Shown: positions 52,823 to 62,096 of the stretch, in pieces
Layout: each line of letters starts with the position of its first letter
How positions within the stretch are numbered: position 1 is the stretch's first letter
Origin: Marinobacter sp. C7
Lineage (GTDB): Bacteria > Pseudomonadota > Gammaproteobacteria > Pseudomonadales > Oleiphilaceae
Length of the DNA stretch: 64,000 bases
Direction of reading: 5' to 3'
Assembly (NCBI RefSeq): GCF_022343555.1
Contig: NZ_JAKQZH010000002.1
Location: forward strand, 372,001 to 436,000
Position numbers and translations under genes: made by a program
Notes under the pieces: generated by a model
Databases searched by the model: none
What the model saw: only the letters and a program-made list of their open reading frames with translations
What the model was told of the DNA's origin: nothing

Positions 52823-54253
52823 ATGCAAGGAAAGCCAGTCATCAGAGCGGGCCAGTCCCGGCGTCTGAGCGTGTTCGCGGCGGTTTTTCTGCTTGGGGCC
52901 CTGCTTGCCGGTCTCTCGCTCTCGCACCAGCTTCTTGCCCAGACCAGTGAGGGCCGCGCCCTGGTGCTCACCGTCGAGGGGGCCATCGGCCCGGCCACCA
53001 TGGATTACGTCACCCGCGGGATCCGTCGCGCGGAGTCCGAGGGCATGTCTCTCGTTGTTATCGAGATGGACACGCCAGGGGGACTGATGGACTCCATGCG
53101 GGAGATCATCAAGGCCATCCTCGCCTCCGAGGTGCCGGTGGCAACCTATGTGTCTCCCGAAGGCGCCCGCGCAGCCAGTGCCGGTACCTACATCCTCTAC
53201 GGCAGTCATATCGCCGCCATGGCGCCGGCGACCAATCTCGGCTCGGCGACACCGGTCCAGATGGGGGGAATGCCCGGCACGGAGCCCACGGAACAGGCGC
53301 CTGAGTCGGACGGGTCCGCCGATGAACAGGAAGACAGCAAGCGCCGCGGAGACACCGCCATGGAGCGCAAGGTGCTGGAGGATGCGGTCAGCTATATTCG
53401 CGGGCTGGCGCAACGTCATGGCCGGAATGCCGACTGGGCCGAGCAGGCCGTGCGGGAGGCGGTCAATCTGGGCGCATCCGAAGCCCTTGAGCAGAATGTG
53501 ATCGACGTGGTGGCGCCCAACCTGAGGGACTTGCTCCGACAGATTGATGGCCGGACGGTCCGCATGGCGTCCGGCGACCAGGTACTCAGTACGGCCGATC
53601 TGGAGCTGGTACGAGCGGAGCCGGACTGGCGCACCAACCTGCTGTCGGTGATTACCGACCCGAATGTGGCCTATTTCCTGATGATCATCGGGTTTTACGG
53701 CATCATCTTTGAACTCGCCAACCCCGGTGCCATTGTGCCGGGCGTCATCGGTGCCATCAGCCTGATCCTCGCGCTTTTCGCCTTCCAGGTGCTGTCGGTG
53801 AACTACGCTGGCCTGGCGTTGATCATGCTCGGGCTGGCCTTCATCGTCGGTGAGGCGTTTGTGCCGAGTTTCGGCATGCTGGGGGTCGGGGGCATTGTCG
53901 CCTTTGTCGCCGGCTCGGTGATCCTGATGGACGGCAGTCACCGGGATATCTCATTACCCACAATTGGCGGTACCGCCATTGTGGCAGCGGGCTTCATTCT
54001 CTGGACAGTAACCCGTTTTATCGGCCTGCGACGCAAGCATCCGGTCAGCGGTTCCGAGCAGATTACCCACGAGCAGGGTGAAGCCCTGGATGACTTCACC
54101 CGCGGCCACGACCACTATACTGGTCATGTGCGTATCAGTGGCGAGCGCTGGAATGCGCGCAGTGAGCAACCGGTGAATACTGGTGACCCTGTGCGGGTTA
54201 CCGGCATCGAAGGATTGACGGTAACCGTCGAGGTCATCGAAGAAGAGGGCTGA
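52823..54253 (+). CDS. NfeD-type membrane-bound ClpP-class serine protease
   Basis: 476 residues: a signal or anchor, a ClpP-like protease domain (about 45-250) with [15 protein letters not shown] and the likely nucleophile Ser119 in [13 protein letters not shown]. Four membrane helices (about 280-400) and a C-terminal OB-fold NfeD domain (about 415-475) follow. This is the long NfeD form, which in archaea cleaves the C-terminus of its stomatin partner. The stomatin-like gene follows 38 bases on. GAGGAG precedes the ATG. Confidence 0.93.
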   Translation: MQGKPVIRAGQSRRLSVFAAVFLLGALLAGLSLSHQLLAQTSEGRALVLTVEGAIGPATMDYVTRGIRRAESEGMSLVVIEMDTPGGLMDSMREIIKAILASEVPVATYVSPEGARAASAGTYILYGSHIAAMAPATNLGSATPVQMGGMPGTEPTEQAPESDGSADEQEDSKRRGDTAMERKVLEDAVSYIRGLAQRHGRNADWAEQAVREAVNLGASEALEQNVIDVVAPNLRDLLRQIDGRTVRMASGDQVLSTADLELVRAEPDWRTNLLSVITDPNVAYFLMIIGFYGIIFELANPGAIVPGVIGAISLILALFAFQVLSVNYAGLALIMLGLAFIVGEAFVPSFGMLGVGGIVAFVAGSVILMDGSHRDISLPTIGGTAIVAAGFILWTVTRFIGLRRKHPVSGSEQITHEQGEALDDFTRGHDHYTGHVRISGERWNARSEQPVNTGDPVRVTGIEGLTVTVEVIEEEG

Positions 54254-54291
54254 CCCGGCGTTCAACAGTTCACGGCGAACAAGGAGGCCAT

Positions 54292-55074
54292 ATGATTGGT
54301 GATCTGATTCCCTATCTCGCACCGACGGTGGTGTTGCTGCTGATCCTCGGATCGGCGATCAAGATCCTGCCCGAGTACGAGCGTGGCGTGGTGTTTTTCC
54401 TGGGGCGTTTTCAGGGGGTCAAGGGGCCGGGCCTGATCATTGTCATTCCCGGAATCCAGCAGATCGTCAGAGTGGACCTGCGGGTCATTGTGCTCGATGT
54501 GCCCAGCCAGGACGTGATCTCCAAGGACAACGTCACCGTTCGGGTGAATGCCGTGCTTTACTTCCGCGTGGTGGACCCGGAACGGGCCATCATCCGGGTT
54601 GAGGACTTCAACTCGGCCACCAGCCAGCTGGCTCAGACAACCCTGCGTTCGGTGCTCGGCAAGCACGACCTGGACGAGATGCTTTCCGAGCGCGACAAGC
54701 TCAACGCCGATATCCAGGAGATTATTGATGCCCAGACCGAGGAGTGGGGCATCAAGGTCGCCAATGTGGAAATCAAGCATGTCGACCTGAACGAATCCAT
54801 GATCCGGGCAATCGCCCGCCAGGCCGAAGCGGAGCGTGAGCGTCGGGCCAAGGTGATTCACGCGGAAGGTGAATTGCAGGCTTCGAAGAAACTGGTCGAA
54901 GCTGCCCAGGTGATGTCCGCCAATTCAGGGGCCATGCAACTGCGTTATCTGCAAACCATGGCGGACATGAGCAGCAGCAATGCTTCGACCATTGTGTTTC
55001 CGATGCCGATGGATCTGATGAGAACCTTCATGGAGAAGCAGGCGAAGGCTCCGCAGAACGGAGATCAGGGCTGA
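54292..55074 (+). CDS. Slipin/stomatin-like SPFH (band 7) protein
   Basis: 260 residues: an N-terminal membrane segment ([18 protein letters not shown]), the SPFH domain ([43 protein letters not shown] onward) and a coiled C-terminal helix with [20 protein letters not shown]. It is the established partner of long NfeD proteases, organising membrane microdomains. AAGGAGG is close upstream of the ATG. The pair forms an operon. Confidence 0.95.
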   Translation: MIGDLIPYLAPTVVLLLILGSAIKILPEYERGVVFFLGRFQGVKGPGLIIVIPGIQQIVRVDLRVIVLDVPSQDVISKDNVTVRVNAVLYFRVVDPERAIIRVEDFNSATSQLAQTTLRSVLGKHDLDEMLSERDKLNADIQEIIDAQTEEWGIKVANVEIKHVDLNESMIRAIARQAEAERERRAKVIHAEGELQASKKLVEAAQVMSANSGAMQLRYLQTMADMSSSNASTIVFPMPMDLMRTFMEKQAKAPQNGDQG

Positions 55075-55085
55075 CTTGAGACAAA

Positions 55086-55115
55086 GGGGTCAGAAGAAAG
55101 CGTTCTTCTGACCCC
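55086..55115. repeat. GGGGTCAG hairpin, copy 3
   Basis: Perfect 13-bp stem identical to copies 1 and 2; the loop is AGCG instead of GGCG. It lies 11 bases after the SPFH gene stop and could help end that transcript. Confidence 0.9.
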
Positions 55116-55158
55116 GGAGTTTCGGCGACTGCGCTACTTGGGTTTCGGGCATAAAAAT

Positions 55159-55188
55159 GGGGTCAGGAGAAGGCTTTCTTCTGACCCC
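55159..55188. repeat. GGGGTCAG hairpin, copy 4
   Basis: Same element with one arm change (GGGGTCAGGAGAA, still able to pair as G-U in RNA) and loop GGCT. It starts 73 bases after copy 3, similar to the 68-base step of the first pair. Confidence 0.88.
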
Positions 55189-55229
55189 ATGTTCGCCAGC
55201 ACATCAGGGTTGACCTGATCGTCAGGCAT

Positions 55230-55258
55230 AAAAAAAGGCCGGGGTTCCCGGCCTTTTT
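55230..55258. terminator. Bidirectional intrinsic terminator
   Basis: Seven As, a perfect 7-bp stem GGCCGGG/CCCGGCC with loop GTT, then five Ts. It serves the SPFH gene on the plus strand and, with a seven-T tail, the lpp-like gene on the minus strand. Confidence 0.88.
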
Positions 55259-55275
55259 CTGCTTGAGCGAGCCAA

Positions 55276-55554
55276 TTACTTCTGGCTGGCGCTCTGCAGC
55301 ATGCGCTTGGCACGCTCGTTTGCTTCGTCTGCAGCTTGCTGGGCAGCGCGGGCAGCGGCCAGAGCTTCTTCTGCAGTCTGCTGGGCAGTACGTGCGTCAG
55401 CGGCAGCGCTGTTTGCAGTGTTCAGTGCGTTCTCAGCGGTCTGCTCTGCAGAAGTTGCAGTAGCGTTGGCTTCGTCGATGGCAGCCTGGTTGCTGGCACA
55501 GCCGGCAGTCAGAGCAGTAGCCATTGCAAACCCAGCGATCATCAGTTTACGCAT
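55276..55554 (-). CDS. Lpp/OprI-like major outer membrane lipoprotein
   Basis: 92 residues. Signal peptide MRKLMIAGFAMATALTAGC ends with the lipobox LTAGC. The mature part is an alanine-zipper heptad coil (ATSAEQTAENALNTANSAAADARTAQQTAEEALAAARAAQQAADEANERAKRML). The C-terminus is SASQK, with the terminal Lys used by Braun's lipoprotein to attach to peptidoglycan. AT-rich leader with a TATACT hexamer upstream. Expected to be very abundant and to tie outer membrane to wall. Confidence 0.93.
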   Translation of the reverse strand: MRKLMIAGFAMATALTAGCASNQAAIDEANATATSAEQTAENALNTANSAAADARTAQQTAEEALAAARAAQQAADEANERAKRMLQSASQK

Positions 55555-55757
55555 AGTAAATCCCCTTATTGGTCGTTTTATGTCCTGAGTGTCGGAAGTG
55601 AGTATAGACCACTTCCCGCAAAACCGGGTCCGACGGAAGGTTTGTTTCCCATCGGAGTCGTTAAACAGTGTAAAACACTCCGAGACGAAATGTTAACTAA
55701 GGATACGCAAAATTTCCTAGCTTATGACAACAACTTAATCGTGGTGTCATACCTTAT

Positions 55758-56318
55758 TCACGGAAGAATGCGAATTGGGGTTCCATTGGAGACCAGTTGC
55801 CAGATCTCATCCATGGCATCGTTGGTCACGGCAATGCAGCCGTCGGTCCAGTCCAGCCCGACAAAGGCGAACGCCAGGTCGCCCGCGTCGTTGGGCATGC
55901 CGTGGATCATGATGCTGCCGCCGGGATCGAGCCCCCAGGCTTCGGCCAGCTCGCGGTCCCGCGGGCTGGGATAGGAGATGTGGATGGATTTGTAGAAATC
56001 GCTCTGCTCGTTGCGCCAGTCCAGGACGTACTCGCCCTCGGGCGTGCGCTCGTCGCCTTCGTAGAGTTTGTGGCCTTCAGGGTTATCACCGAGGGAGATG
56101 CGGTAGCTGCGAACGATGTCCTCACCGTCGAGCAGGTACAGGCGGCGTTCGGCTTTCTTTACCAGTACCTCGCTGATATCAAAGCGTTCCGGTGCCAGTT
56201 GCAGCGGCTCAGGCATGCGAACATCGGCTTTCGCAAGCAGCTCCTCGGCCCCGGCAATGCCCGGCACCAGCACCATAATCACGAACAGACAACGGAACGC
56301 GGCTCTCAGCAAACTCAT
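55758..56318 (-). CDS. YkuD-domain protein (YafK-like)
   Basis: 186 residues with a signal peptide (about 1-24, ending GIAGA). The YkuD domain has IMIHGMPNDAGDLAFAFVGLDWTDGCIAVTN, with a catalytic Cys in TDGCIAV. It is close in arrangement to the YafK/DpaA group, which in E. coli cuts Lpp from peptidoglycan. It lies next to the lpp-like gene on the same strand with a 203-base gap. Transpeptidase versus hydrolase activity cannot be decided here. Confidence 0.88.
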   Translation of the reverse strand: MSLLRAAFRCLFVIMVLVPGIAGAEELLAKADVRMPEPLQLAPERFDISEVLVKKAERRLYLLDGEDIVRSYRISLGDNPEGHKLYEGDERTPEGEYVLDWRNEQSDFYKSIHISYPSPRDRELAEAWGLDPGGSIMIHGMPNDAGDLAFAFVGLDWTDGCIAVTNDAMDEIWQLVSNGTPIRILP

Positions 56319-56426
56319 AACCCTGACTTACCAAATATTAATGTTTCTTTAGCGCCGTTTATATCATAGCTCAGCGTGAGCCTGTTAAGGGGTTTTGTTA
56401 AGTTTTATGGCCATCCGCTTCGTCCC

Positions 56427-58151
56427 TCAGTCATTTTGTGAACTGTCCATTTTCATGCCCACCTTGGTGACCTGGTCCGCCTCTGTTGCCCGTGCCACCA
56501 GGGTAACCGGCCCGAGCGTCACCGTATCACCGACCACGGGGTGACCCTTGGTTCGCCGTGAGAAGCACTCCGCCAGGCTGATATCCGGCGACAGTTCATC
56601 AAATTCGATACCGTAGACCTGCTCCACATCCCCAAGCAGTGCATCCCCGTTCAGCACGAAATCACCGAAGAAGGCACGCTCTGCCAGATATTCCGGGGCG
56701 TGGCGGCCGCTGAGGGCTTTGCCCAGCTCAGGAAGGACATTGGGTGTGGCAAACATGGCGACCATGTCGCCGCTGGAAACTTCCAGATCGGATTTGGGTT
56801 GCAGACAGACGCGGTTACGGAAAACGCCCGCCACCGCCGTGTTCTCCGGGAACCGCAGCTGGCCAAGGCGCCGGGGTGTTTCCCAGTTCTTCCCGCGCAG
56901 GGGGAACAGCATCAGTTCGTGATCTCCGGCAGCGGGGGCGTCCAGGGGCAGCCGCCGGTAGGGGTCGTCGCCGGCCGGAACCTCCAGTCTGAGTTTGCGG
57001 GCCAGCGGCGCCATGGTGGTGCCCTGAACGAGCAGTGAGACCAGTACAATGAAGAATGCCGCATGGAACACCTGTTGAGCCTCCGGCAGGCCCGCGATGA
57101 TCGGAAACAGGGCCAGGACAATTGGCACGGCGCCGCGCAGGCCCACCCAGCCGATAAAGCCGAGTTCCCGGCGCTTGAAACCGAATGGCCACAGGGTGGC
57201 GAAGACGGTTGCCGGCCGGATAATAAAGATCAGGGCCAGGGCCAGGATCAGGCCGCTACCGGCCAAGGGCAGAAGCTCGGAGGGTGAGACCAGCAGGCCC
57301 AGCATCAGGAACAGGCATAGCTGGGCGAGCCAGGCCAGGCCGTCATGCACCTGCAGGATCATCGGCATCATGCGCACCGGGCGGTTACCGATGACCACAC
57401 CGGTCAGGTAGATTGCCAGGAAGCCAGACCCGCCAAGCGCGTTGGTGGCAGAGAAGACTGCGATTCCGGCAGCGGCAACCAGCAGCGGGTACAAGGACGG
57501 GGTCAGGCGGATGCGATTGGCGAGCTCGACCACGGCGAAGCCCCCCAGCAGGCCGGCAACACCGCCGATGCCGAACTGTTTGACCAGCATCACCAGCACT
57601 GACCAGGTCGCCCCCTCGCCCTGATTGGCGATCAGTGTGACCAGCAGAAGGGTCAGGAAAATCGCCATCGGATCGTTACTGCCGGATTCGATCTCCAGGG
57701 TGGCGCTGACCCGTTCGTTCAGATGCAGGCCCCGGCCCTGTAGCAGCGAGAACACGGCGGCGGCGTCGGTAGAGGAGATGATGGCCCCGATCAGCAGGGC
57801 AGTCAGCCATTCCAGTTCAAAAACCCATCGGGCGACCACTGCGGCACCGGCGGCGGTCATGAACACGCCCAGGGTTGCCAGTACCAGTGCCGGTCTCAGG
57901 CCCACCCGGAAGGTTTCCGCCCGGGTACGCATGCCACCATCGAGCAGGATTACCCCCAGGGCGAGATTGGCGATCAGGAAGGCCAGTTCAAAGTTGTCGA
58001 ACTCGATGCCGCCGGGACCATCCTCGCCCATCATCATGCCCACTACCAGGAAGATCAGCAGTACCGGCATGCCGACTCGGCTGGACAGCGGGCTGAGCAC
58101 GATGCTGATCACCAGCATCAGGGCTCCGACAAGGGTGAGGGTGGGGTCCAT
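56427..58151 (-). CDS. Potassium/proton antiporter (CvrA/NhaP2 type)
   Basis: 574 residues: twelve or more helices (about 1-390), a TrkA_C-like domain (about 400-490) and a C-terminal transporter-associated domain (about 495-570), the full CvrA/NhaP2 layout. Exchanger motifs are visible at ISSTDAAAVFSLLQG and SGSNDPMAIFLTLLL, the latter holding the catalytic ND pair. It likely extrudes K+ or Na+ during osmotic change. A standalone gene. Confidence 0.92.
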   Translation of the reverse strand: MDPTLTLVGALMLVISIVLSPLSSRVGMPVLLIFLVVGMMMGEDGPGGIEFDNFELAFLIANLALGVILLDGGMRTRAETFRVGLRPALVLATLGVFMTAAGAAVVARWVFELEWLTALLIGAIISSTDAAAVFSLLQGRGLHLNERVSATLEIESGSNDPMAIFLTLLLVTLIANQGEGATWSVLVMLVKQFGIGGVAGLLGGFAVVELANRIRLTPSLYPLLVAAAGIAVFSATNALGGSGFLAIYLTGVVIGNRPVRMMPMILQVHDGLAWLAQLCLFLMLGLLVSPSELLPLAGSGLILALALIFIIRPATVFATLWPFGFKRRELGFIGWVGLRGAVPIVLALFPIIAGLPEAQQVFHAAFFIVLVSLLVQGTTMAPLARKLRLEVPAGDDPYRRLPLDAPAAGDHELMLFPLRGKNWETPRRLGQLRFPENTAVAGVFRNRVCLQPKSDLEVSSGDMVAMFATPNVLPELGKALSGRHAPEYLAERAFFGDFVLNGDALLGDVEQVYGIEFDELSPDISLAECFSRRTKGHPVVGDTVTLGPVTLVARATEADQVTKVGMKMDSSQND

Positions 58152-58171
58152 TCAGTCTCCAGACATAAGGC

Positions 58172-58201
58172 TTGCCCAACAGCGGGCCGTCTGCTTATAT
58201 T
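58172..58201 (+). promoter_or_regulatory. Sigma-70 promoter of tRNA-Gly
   Basis: TTGCCC and TATATT with an 18-base spacer, ending 21 bases before the tRNA. The GC-rich bases after the -10 resemble a stringent discriminator. Confidence 0.55.
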
Positions 58202-58222
58202 TCACTCGCGGCCAATGCGTTT

Positions 58223-58296
58223 GCGGGTGTAGTTCAATGGTAGAACGGCAGCTTCCCAAGCTGCATACGAGGGTTCGATTCCCTTCACCCGCTCCA
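58223..58296 (+). tRNA. tRNA-Gly (anticodon CCC)
   Basis: A full cloverleaf folds: acceptor GCGGGTG/CACCCGC, D stem GTTC/GAAC, anticodon stem GCAGC/GCTGC with loop TTCCCAA giving anticodon CCC, and T loop TTCGATT. CCA is encoded. It reads GGG codons. It is the only plus-strand gene between two minus-strand genes, the antiporter and ndh. Confidence 0.97.
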
Positions 58297-58320
58297 ACCT
58301 GCTTCCGTGGCCGGTTGTCT

Positions 58321-59631
58321 TCAGTGTAGTTTCAGACGCGGGTGCATGGCACGGCTGATTTTGTCCATCAGCCAGATGATGCCGGTCCGTACAACCCCAT
58401 GCAGGGCCACCTGGTGCATGCGGTACAGGGAGACGTAGAACAGTCTCGCCACTTTGCCCTCGATGTACATGCTGCGTCCGGAGAGGTTGCCCATCAGGTT
58501 GCCCACCGTGGTGTAGCGGCTGAAATTGATCAGCGAACCGTGGTCGTTGTACACGAACGGCACGTCTTCCTTGCCTTCCAGACGATTGCAGAGCGTCTTG
58601 AACAGGGCGTCGGCCTGCTGGTGTGCGGCCTGGGCCCGGGGTGGCACAGGCCGGTCGGAATCGGGTTGCGGGCAGGCGGCACAATCCCCCAGGGCGAAGA
58701 TATCCACATCCTGTGTGGTCTGCAGGGTCTGCTCCACCACCAGCTGGTTGCCCCGGTTGACCTCAAGTCCATCCAGCTCGGCAAGGAAGGCCGGTGCCTT
58801 GATCCCGGCGGCCCAGATGGTCATTTCAGATGGCAGCTCGGTGCCGTCTTTCATAATGACGCTGTTTTCACGGACCTCGCTCACCGGTTGTCCGGTCAGT
58901 ACCTTCACGTGCTGGCGCTCGAGCTCCCGGGTGGCTGCCGCCGAGAGGCGTCCGGGCAAGGCCGGCAGGATCCGCTCGGCGGCTTCGATCACGCTGATCG
59001 AGACATCCGAGGACTTCAGGTGGTTCATGCCGTAGACCGGCAGCTCCCGGGACGCCAGCCGCAGCTCGGCGGCCAGTTCCACCCCGGTGGCGCCGGCCCC
59101 GATGATACTGATGTTGAGGGTGTGCTCCTTGCCCTGAAGGGCCTCGTGATTTTTGCGCAGGAACGCATTCAGCATCAGGTTATGGAAACGTCGGGCCTGT
59201 TTCAGGCTGTCCAGGAAGAGGCAGTTCTCCTGGGCCCCGGGAGTGCCGAAATCATTGGCGGTACTGCCCACGGCGATCACCAGGGTGTCATAACGGATGT
59301 GGCGCTCCGGTACCACTTCCATCCCCTCTTCATCGTGGAATGGGGCGATCACCAGCTTTTTTGCCCTGCGGTCCAGCCCGCTCATGCGACCCAGCTGGAA
59401 TTCGTAGTGGTGTTTCCTGGCGTGGGCGCGGTAGTTGATCTCGTTGGCACTGGCGTCCAGGGAGCCCGACGCGACTTCGTGCAGCAAGGGTTTCCAGACG
59501 TGGGTCAGGCCCGCGTCGACCAGGGTAATCCTGGCCTTGCGCTTCTTGCCCAGTTTGTTGCCAAGGCTGGTGACCAGCTCCAGACCGCCGGCGCCGCCAC
59601 CCACTACCACGATATGAGGAAGGTTATCCAT
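58321..59631 (-). CDS. ndh: Type II NADH dehydrogenase
   Basis: Non-proton-pumping, FAD-linked NADH:quinone oxidoreductase of 436 residues. The FAD motif GGGAGGLEL is at residues 11-19, the NADH motif is IIGAGATGVELAAEL (about 175-190), and the second FAD segment is FALGDCAACPQ. A C-terminal amphipathic region (about 385-436) suits monotopic membrane binding. It feeds electrons to the quinone pool and thus to the terminal oxidase whose maturation genes start this window. A 9-bp inverted repeat lies in its leader. Confidence 0.94.
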   Translation of the reverse strand: MDNLPHIVVVGGGAGGLELVTSLGNKLGKKRKARITLVDAGLTHVWKPLLHEVASGSLDASANEINYRAHARKHHYEFQLGRMSGLDRRAKKLVIAPFHDEEGMEVVPERHIRYDTLVIAVGSTANDFGTPGAQENCLFLDSLKQARRFHNLMLNAFLRKNHEALQGKEHTLNISIIGAGATGVELAAELRLASRELPVYGMNHLKSSDVSISVIEAAERILPALPGRLSAAATRELERQHVKVLTGQPVSEVRENSVIMKDGTELPSEMTIWAAGIKAPAFLAELDGLEVNRGNQLVVEQTLQTTQDVDIFALGDCAACPQPDSDRPVPPRAQAAHQQADALFKTLCNRLEGKEDVPFVYNDHGSLINFSRYTTVGNLMGNLSGRSMYIEGKVARLFYVSLYRMHQVALHGVVRTGIIWLMDKISRAMHPRLKLH

Positions 59632-59656
59632 AACAATCAGACCTTTAAGTGAAGAG

Positions 59657-59690
59657 AGCCAAGCGCTCTTCCGGTCAAAAACGCTTGGCT
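59657..59690 (-). repeat. Inverted repeat in the ndh leader
   Basis: AGCCAAGCG and CGCTTGGCT form a perfect 9-bp repeat with a 16-base spacer, 26 bases before the ndh start. It could be a leader hairpin or an operator. No T run follows on the ndh strand. Confidence 0.5.
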
Positions 59691-59873
59691 GTCCTCACTG
59701 GGAAAGGCACGGGTAAAGGTAGGGTGCTAATGCTGCCGAAGTAATCTTAACGCGGGGTTGGCTGCCGGCACAATTACACGGAAGGCGGGTTTCCATCCGT
59801 CGAAACATTTTACTGCTTTGGTTCAACGCCCATAATATCGGGCATTCGAGCAGTCAGGACATGGGAGAAACGG

Positions 59874-60434
59874 ATGAAAGTGGCAGTCTATTGCGGGTCC
59901 AGGGCCGGCACCGACCCGGTGTTTGCGGACAAGGCCAGGGAGCTGGGTTCCTGGTTTGGTAGCCACGGCATCGATGTGGTTTTCGGTGGCGGACACGTCG
60001 GGTTGATGGGCATTGTGGCCGATTCGACCCTGGCCGCGGGCGGGCGGGTCTACGGAGTGATTCCGGAGAGCCTCAGGGACCGGGAGTTGGCCCATGATCG
60101 CCTGACCGAACTGCATGTGGTGAGTGACATGCATCAGCGCAAGGCCAGGATGGCGGAGCTGGCGGACGGTTTTCTTGCCCTGCCGGGTGGCATTGGAACC
60201 CTGGAAGAACTGTTCGAAGCCTGGACCTGGGGGCAGTTGGGCTTTCACCGGAAACCCTGCGGGCTGTACAACATCAACGGCTTCTACGATCCGCTGCTGG
60301 CCATGGTGGAGACCATGCAGGAAAACGGTTTCCTGAACCGGGAGTATATCGACATGGTGATCCGGGCGGAGACGCCGGAAGCCGTGGTTGAGGCCTTCGA
60401 GCACTACCGGCCACCCCATGAGAAATGGACATGA
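59874..60434 (+). CDS. LOG family (TIGR00730) nucleotide phosphoribohydrolase
   Basis: 186 residues. The nucleotide-binding GGHVGLMG (about 40-47) and the catalytic PGGIGTLEELFEAWTW (about 105-120) are the LOG signature. Such proteins release a nucleobase from cytokinin or AMP-type monophosphates. GGGAGAA is upstream of the ATG. A standalone gene divergent from ndh. Physiological substrate not defined. Confidence 0.92.
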   Translation: MKVAVYCGSRAGTDPVFADKARELGSWFGSHGIDVVFGGGHVGLMGIVADSTLAAGGRVYGVIPESLRDRELAHDRLTELHVVSDMHQRKARMAELADGFLALPGGIGTLEELFEAWTWGQLGFHRKPCGLYNINGFYDPLLAMVETMQENGFLNREYIDMVIRAETPEAVVEAFEHYRPPHEKWT

Positions 60435-60469
60435 GGGTGGCTCCGGTATAGGGCTGGTGGCGAATCAGG

Positions 60470-60652
60470 TCAGGTGCCGGGTTCGCCCCGGGCTTTTTTC
60501 AGCTCCTCGAGTTTTTCGTGGAGCAGTTTCTCCAGCTTGATCAGTTGCTCGCGATTCTTCTCGTTGGGTCTGTTGGTGTACAGATCCACGTAGGTCTGGG
60601 TCACTGAGCTCAGGATCGGGTGCAGTTTCTTGTAGTCCTCTTCTTCACTCAT
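60470..60652 (-). CDS. Small hypothetical protein
   Basis: 60 residues, charged and helical (YKKLHPILSSVTQTYVDLYTNRPNEKNREQLIKLEKLLHEKLEELKKA), with a good GGAG ribosome site 8 bases before the ATG. No known family. Confidence 0.7.
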   Translation of the reverse strand: MSEEEDYKKLHPILSSVTQTYVDLYTNRPNEKNREQLIKLEKLLHEKLEELKKARGEPGT

Positions 60653-60742
60653 GCTTGCTCTCCTTGAAGTGGGCTTGTTGATAATAACTATGGATGATCC
60701 TGCGCCATGATCAAGGCCATTCGACCGGGGGGTTGATCCGGG

Positions 60743-61186
60743 TCATTCGTCCTCCGCAGCGGCCAGCCGCTGCGCCGCATCTTCGGCCCCATGGGCTTTC
60801 GCGAGGTCAAGCGCACTGGCACCGTCGGTATCGGCGGCCCGGGGATCGGCGCCGGCCTCCAGCAGAAGCTCCAGAATATCCACGCGATTGGCTGTGGCTG
60901 CGGACATCAGTGGTGTACGCAGGAGATTATTGGCCAGGTCGGGGTTGGCGCCGCGCTCCAGCAGGAATCGGACTGTCTCGGCACGACCATGGTCGGTTGC
61001 CAGCATCAGCAAACTGTTCCCGTCACTGGTCCGTAGATCCACAGGTACCCCGGCGTCCAGCAGTGGCTGGAGCATGCGGGTGCCACCATTGCGGGCCAGA
61101 TCGAATAAGCCCTGGGCAAGGGCGATGGCGTCCTCATCCTTCTGGTTTTCGGGTTTCTGCGGACTGCCTGGGTTCTGGTCGCTCAT
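60743..61186 (-). CDS. Ankyrin-repeat protein
   Basis: 147 residues with three to four ankyrin repeats (GTRMLQPLLDAGVPVDLRTSDGNSLLMLATDHGRAETVRFLLERGANPDLAN; LLRTPLMSAATANRVDILELLLEAGADPRAAD). No signal peptide, so probably a cytoplasmic protein-binding module. Partner unknown. Confidence 0.88.
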   Translation of the reverse strand: MSDQNPGSPQKPENQKDEDAIALAQGLFDLARNGGTRMLQPLLDAGVPVDLRTSDGNSLLMLATDHGRAETVRFLLERGANPDLANNLLRTPLMSAATANRVDILELLLEAGADPRAADTDGASALDLAKAHGAEDAAQRLAAAEDE

Positions 61187-61362
61187 GGTTACTGAATCTC
61201 CGTCGATTGGGGCGTGGGTGAGGGCCGAACATGGCGTCGGTCATCCTCTGCTAATCTGGACATAGAGTCGACACCACTGTTAAAACCATTCTTATCAAAG
61301 GTCTGGTCGCCAACTGGCAAAATCAACCAGGTCGAGATCAATGAGCAACAGGAGGCATTGCT

Positions 61363-61986
61363 GTGAAACTGCAGGTCCGAGGAATTGAAGAAGGGCAGCC
61401 GGTTCCCGAGAAATTCGCGTTCGGCGTCTACAGCGAAGAGGACCACATGAGCTTCGGTCCCAACAAGAACCCCGAGATTACCTGGGCGGATGCTCCGGCG
61501 GGAACCAAAAGCTTTGTGATCATGATGTTTGACCCGGATGTGCCAAGTGTCGCGGATGATGTGAACCAGGAGGGCAAGACGGTCTCGAAGGACCTGCCCC
61601 GAGTGGACTTCTTCCACTGGCTGCTGGTGGATATCCCCGCCAATGTGAACCGGATTCCCGAAGGCGAGGACAGCGATGGCGTAAGCCCGAAGGGCAAGGA
61701 CCACGGCCCCGGTCCGATTGGCATCCGTGGCGTCAACAACTACACCCAGTTCCTGGCCGGTAATCCCGATATGGCAGGCACTTATGCCGGTTACGACGGT
61801 CCCTGTCCGCCGTGGAACGATGAAATTATCCACCACTACCATTTTGAGGTCCATGCACTGGATGTGGAAAGCCTGGGCCTTGAGGGGGAGTTCGACGGTA
61901 ACGATGTCCGGGAAGCCATGAAGGGTCATGTCCTGGACAGCGCCCGGGTGACCGGAACCTACACCCTGAATCCCGATCTTCGCTGA
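61363..61986 (+). CDS. YbhB/YbcL (PEBP, Raf-kinase-inhibitor-like) protein
   Basis: 207 residues. PEBP motifs include NPEITWADAPAGTKSFVIMMFDPDVP, DFFHWLLVDIPAN, GVNNYTQF and YDGPCPPWND, with HHYHFEVHALD near the end. The GTG start has AGGAGG 8 bases upstream. The bacterial role is unclear; the family binds phospholipid or phosphate-containing ligands. Confidence 0.93.
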   Translation: MKLQVRGIEEGQPVPEKFAFGVYSEEDHMSFGPNKNPEITWADAPAGTKSFVIMMFDPDVPSVADDVNQEGKTVSKDLPRVDFFHWLLVDIPANVNRIPEGEDSDGVSPKGKDHGPGPIGIRGVNNYTQFLAGNPDMAGTYAGYDGPCPPWNDEIIHHYHFEVHALDVESLGLEGEFDGNDVREAMKGHVLDSARVTGTYTLNPDLR

Positions 61987-62096
61987 TACCACCGGGTAAT
62001 CAAACTGTCGCGCCAGTGTCACCCGGCTGTCACCGGGGCTTGTCATGGTTCCTTCAAGGAACCCTGACCGCAGGCCCTGAGCAAATGGGAGGCACC

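Noticed and set aside
58342..59652. 436-residue open frame on the plus strand
   Set aside because: Mirror of ndh, which has clear FAD and NADH motifs; the plus-strand translation shows no domain.
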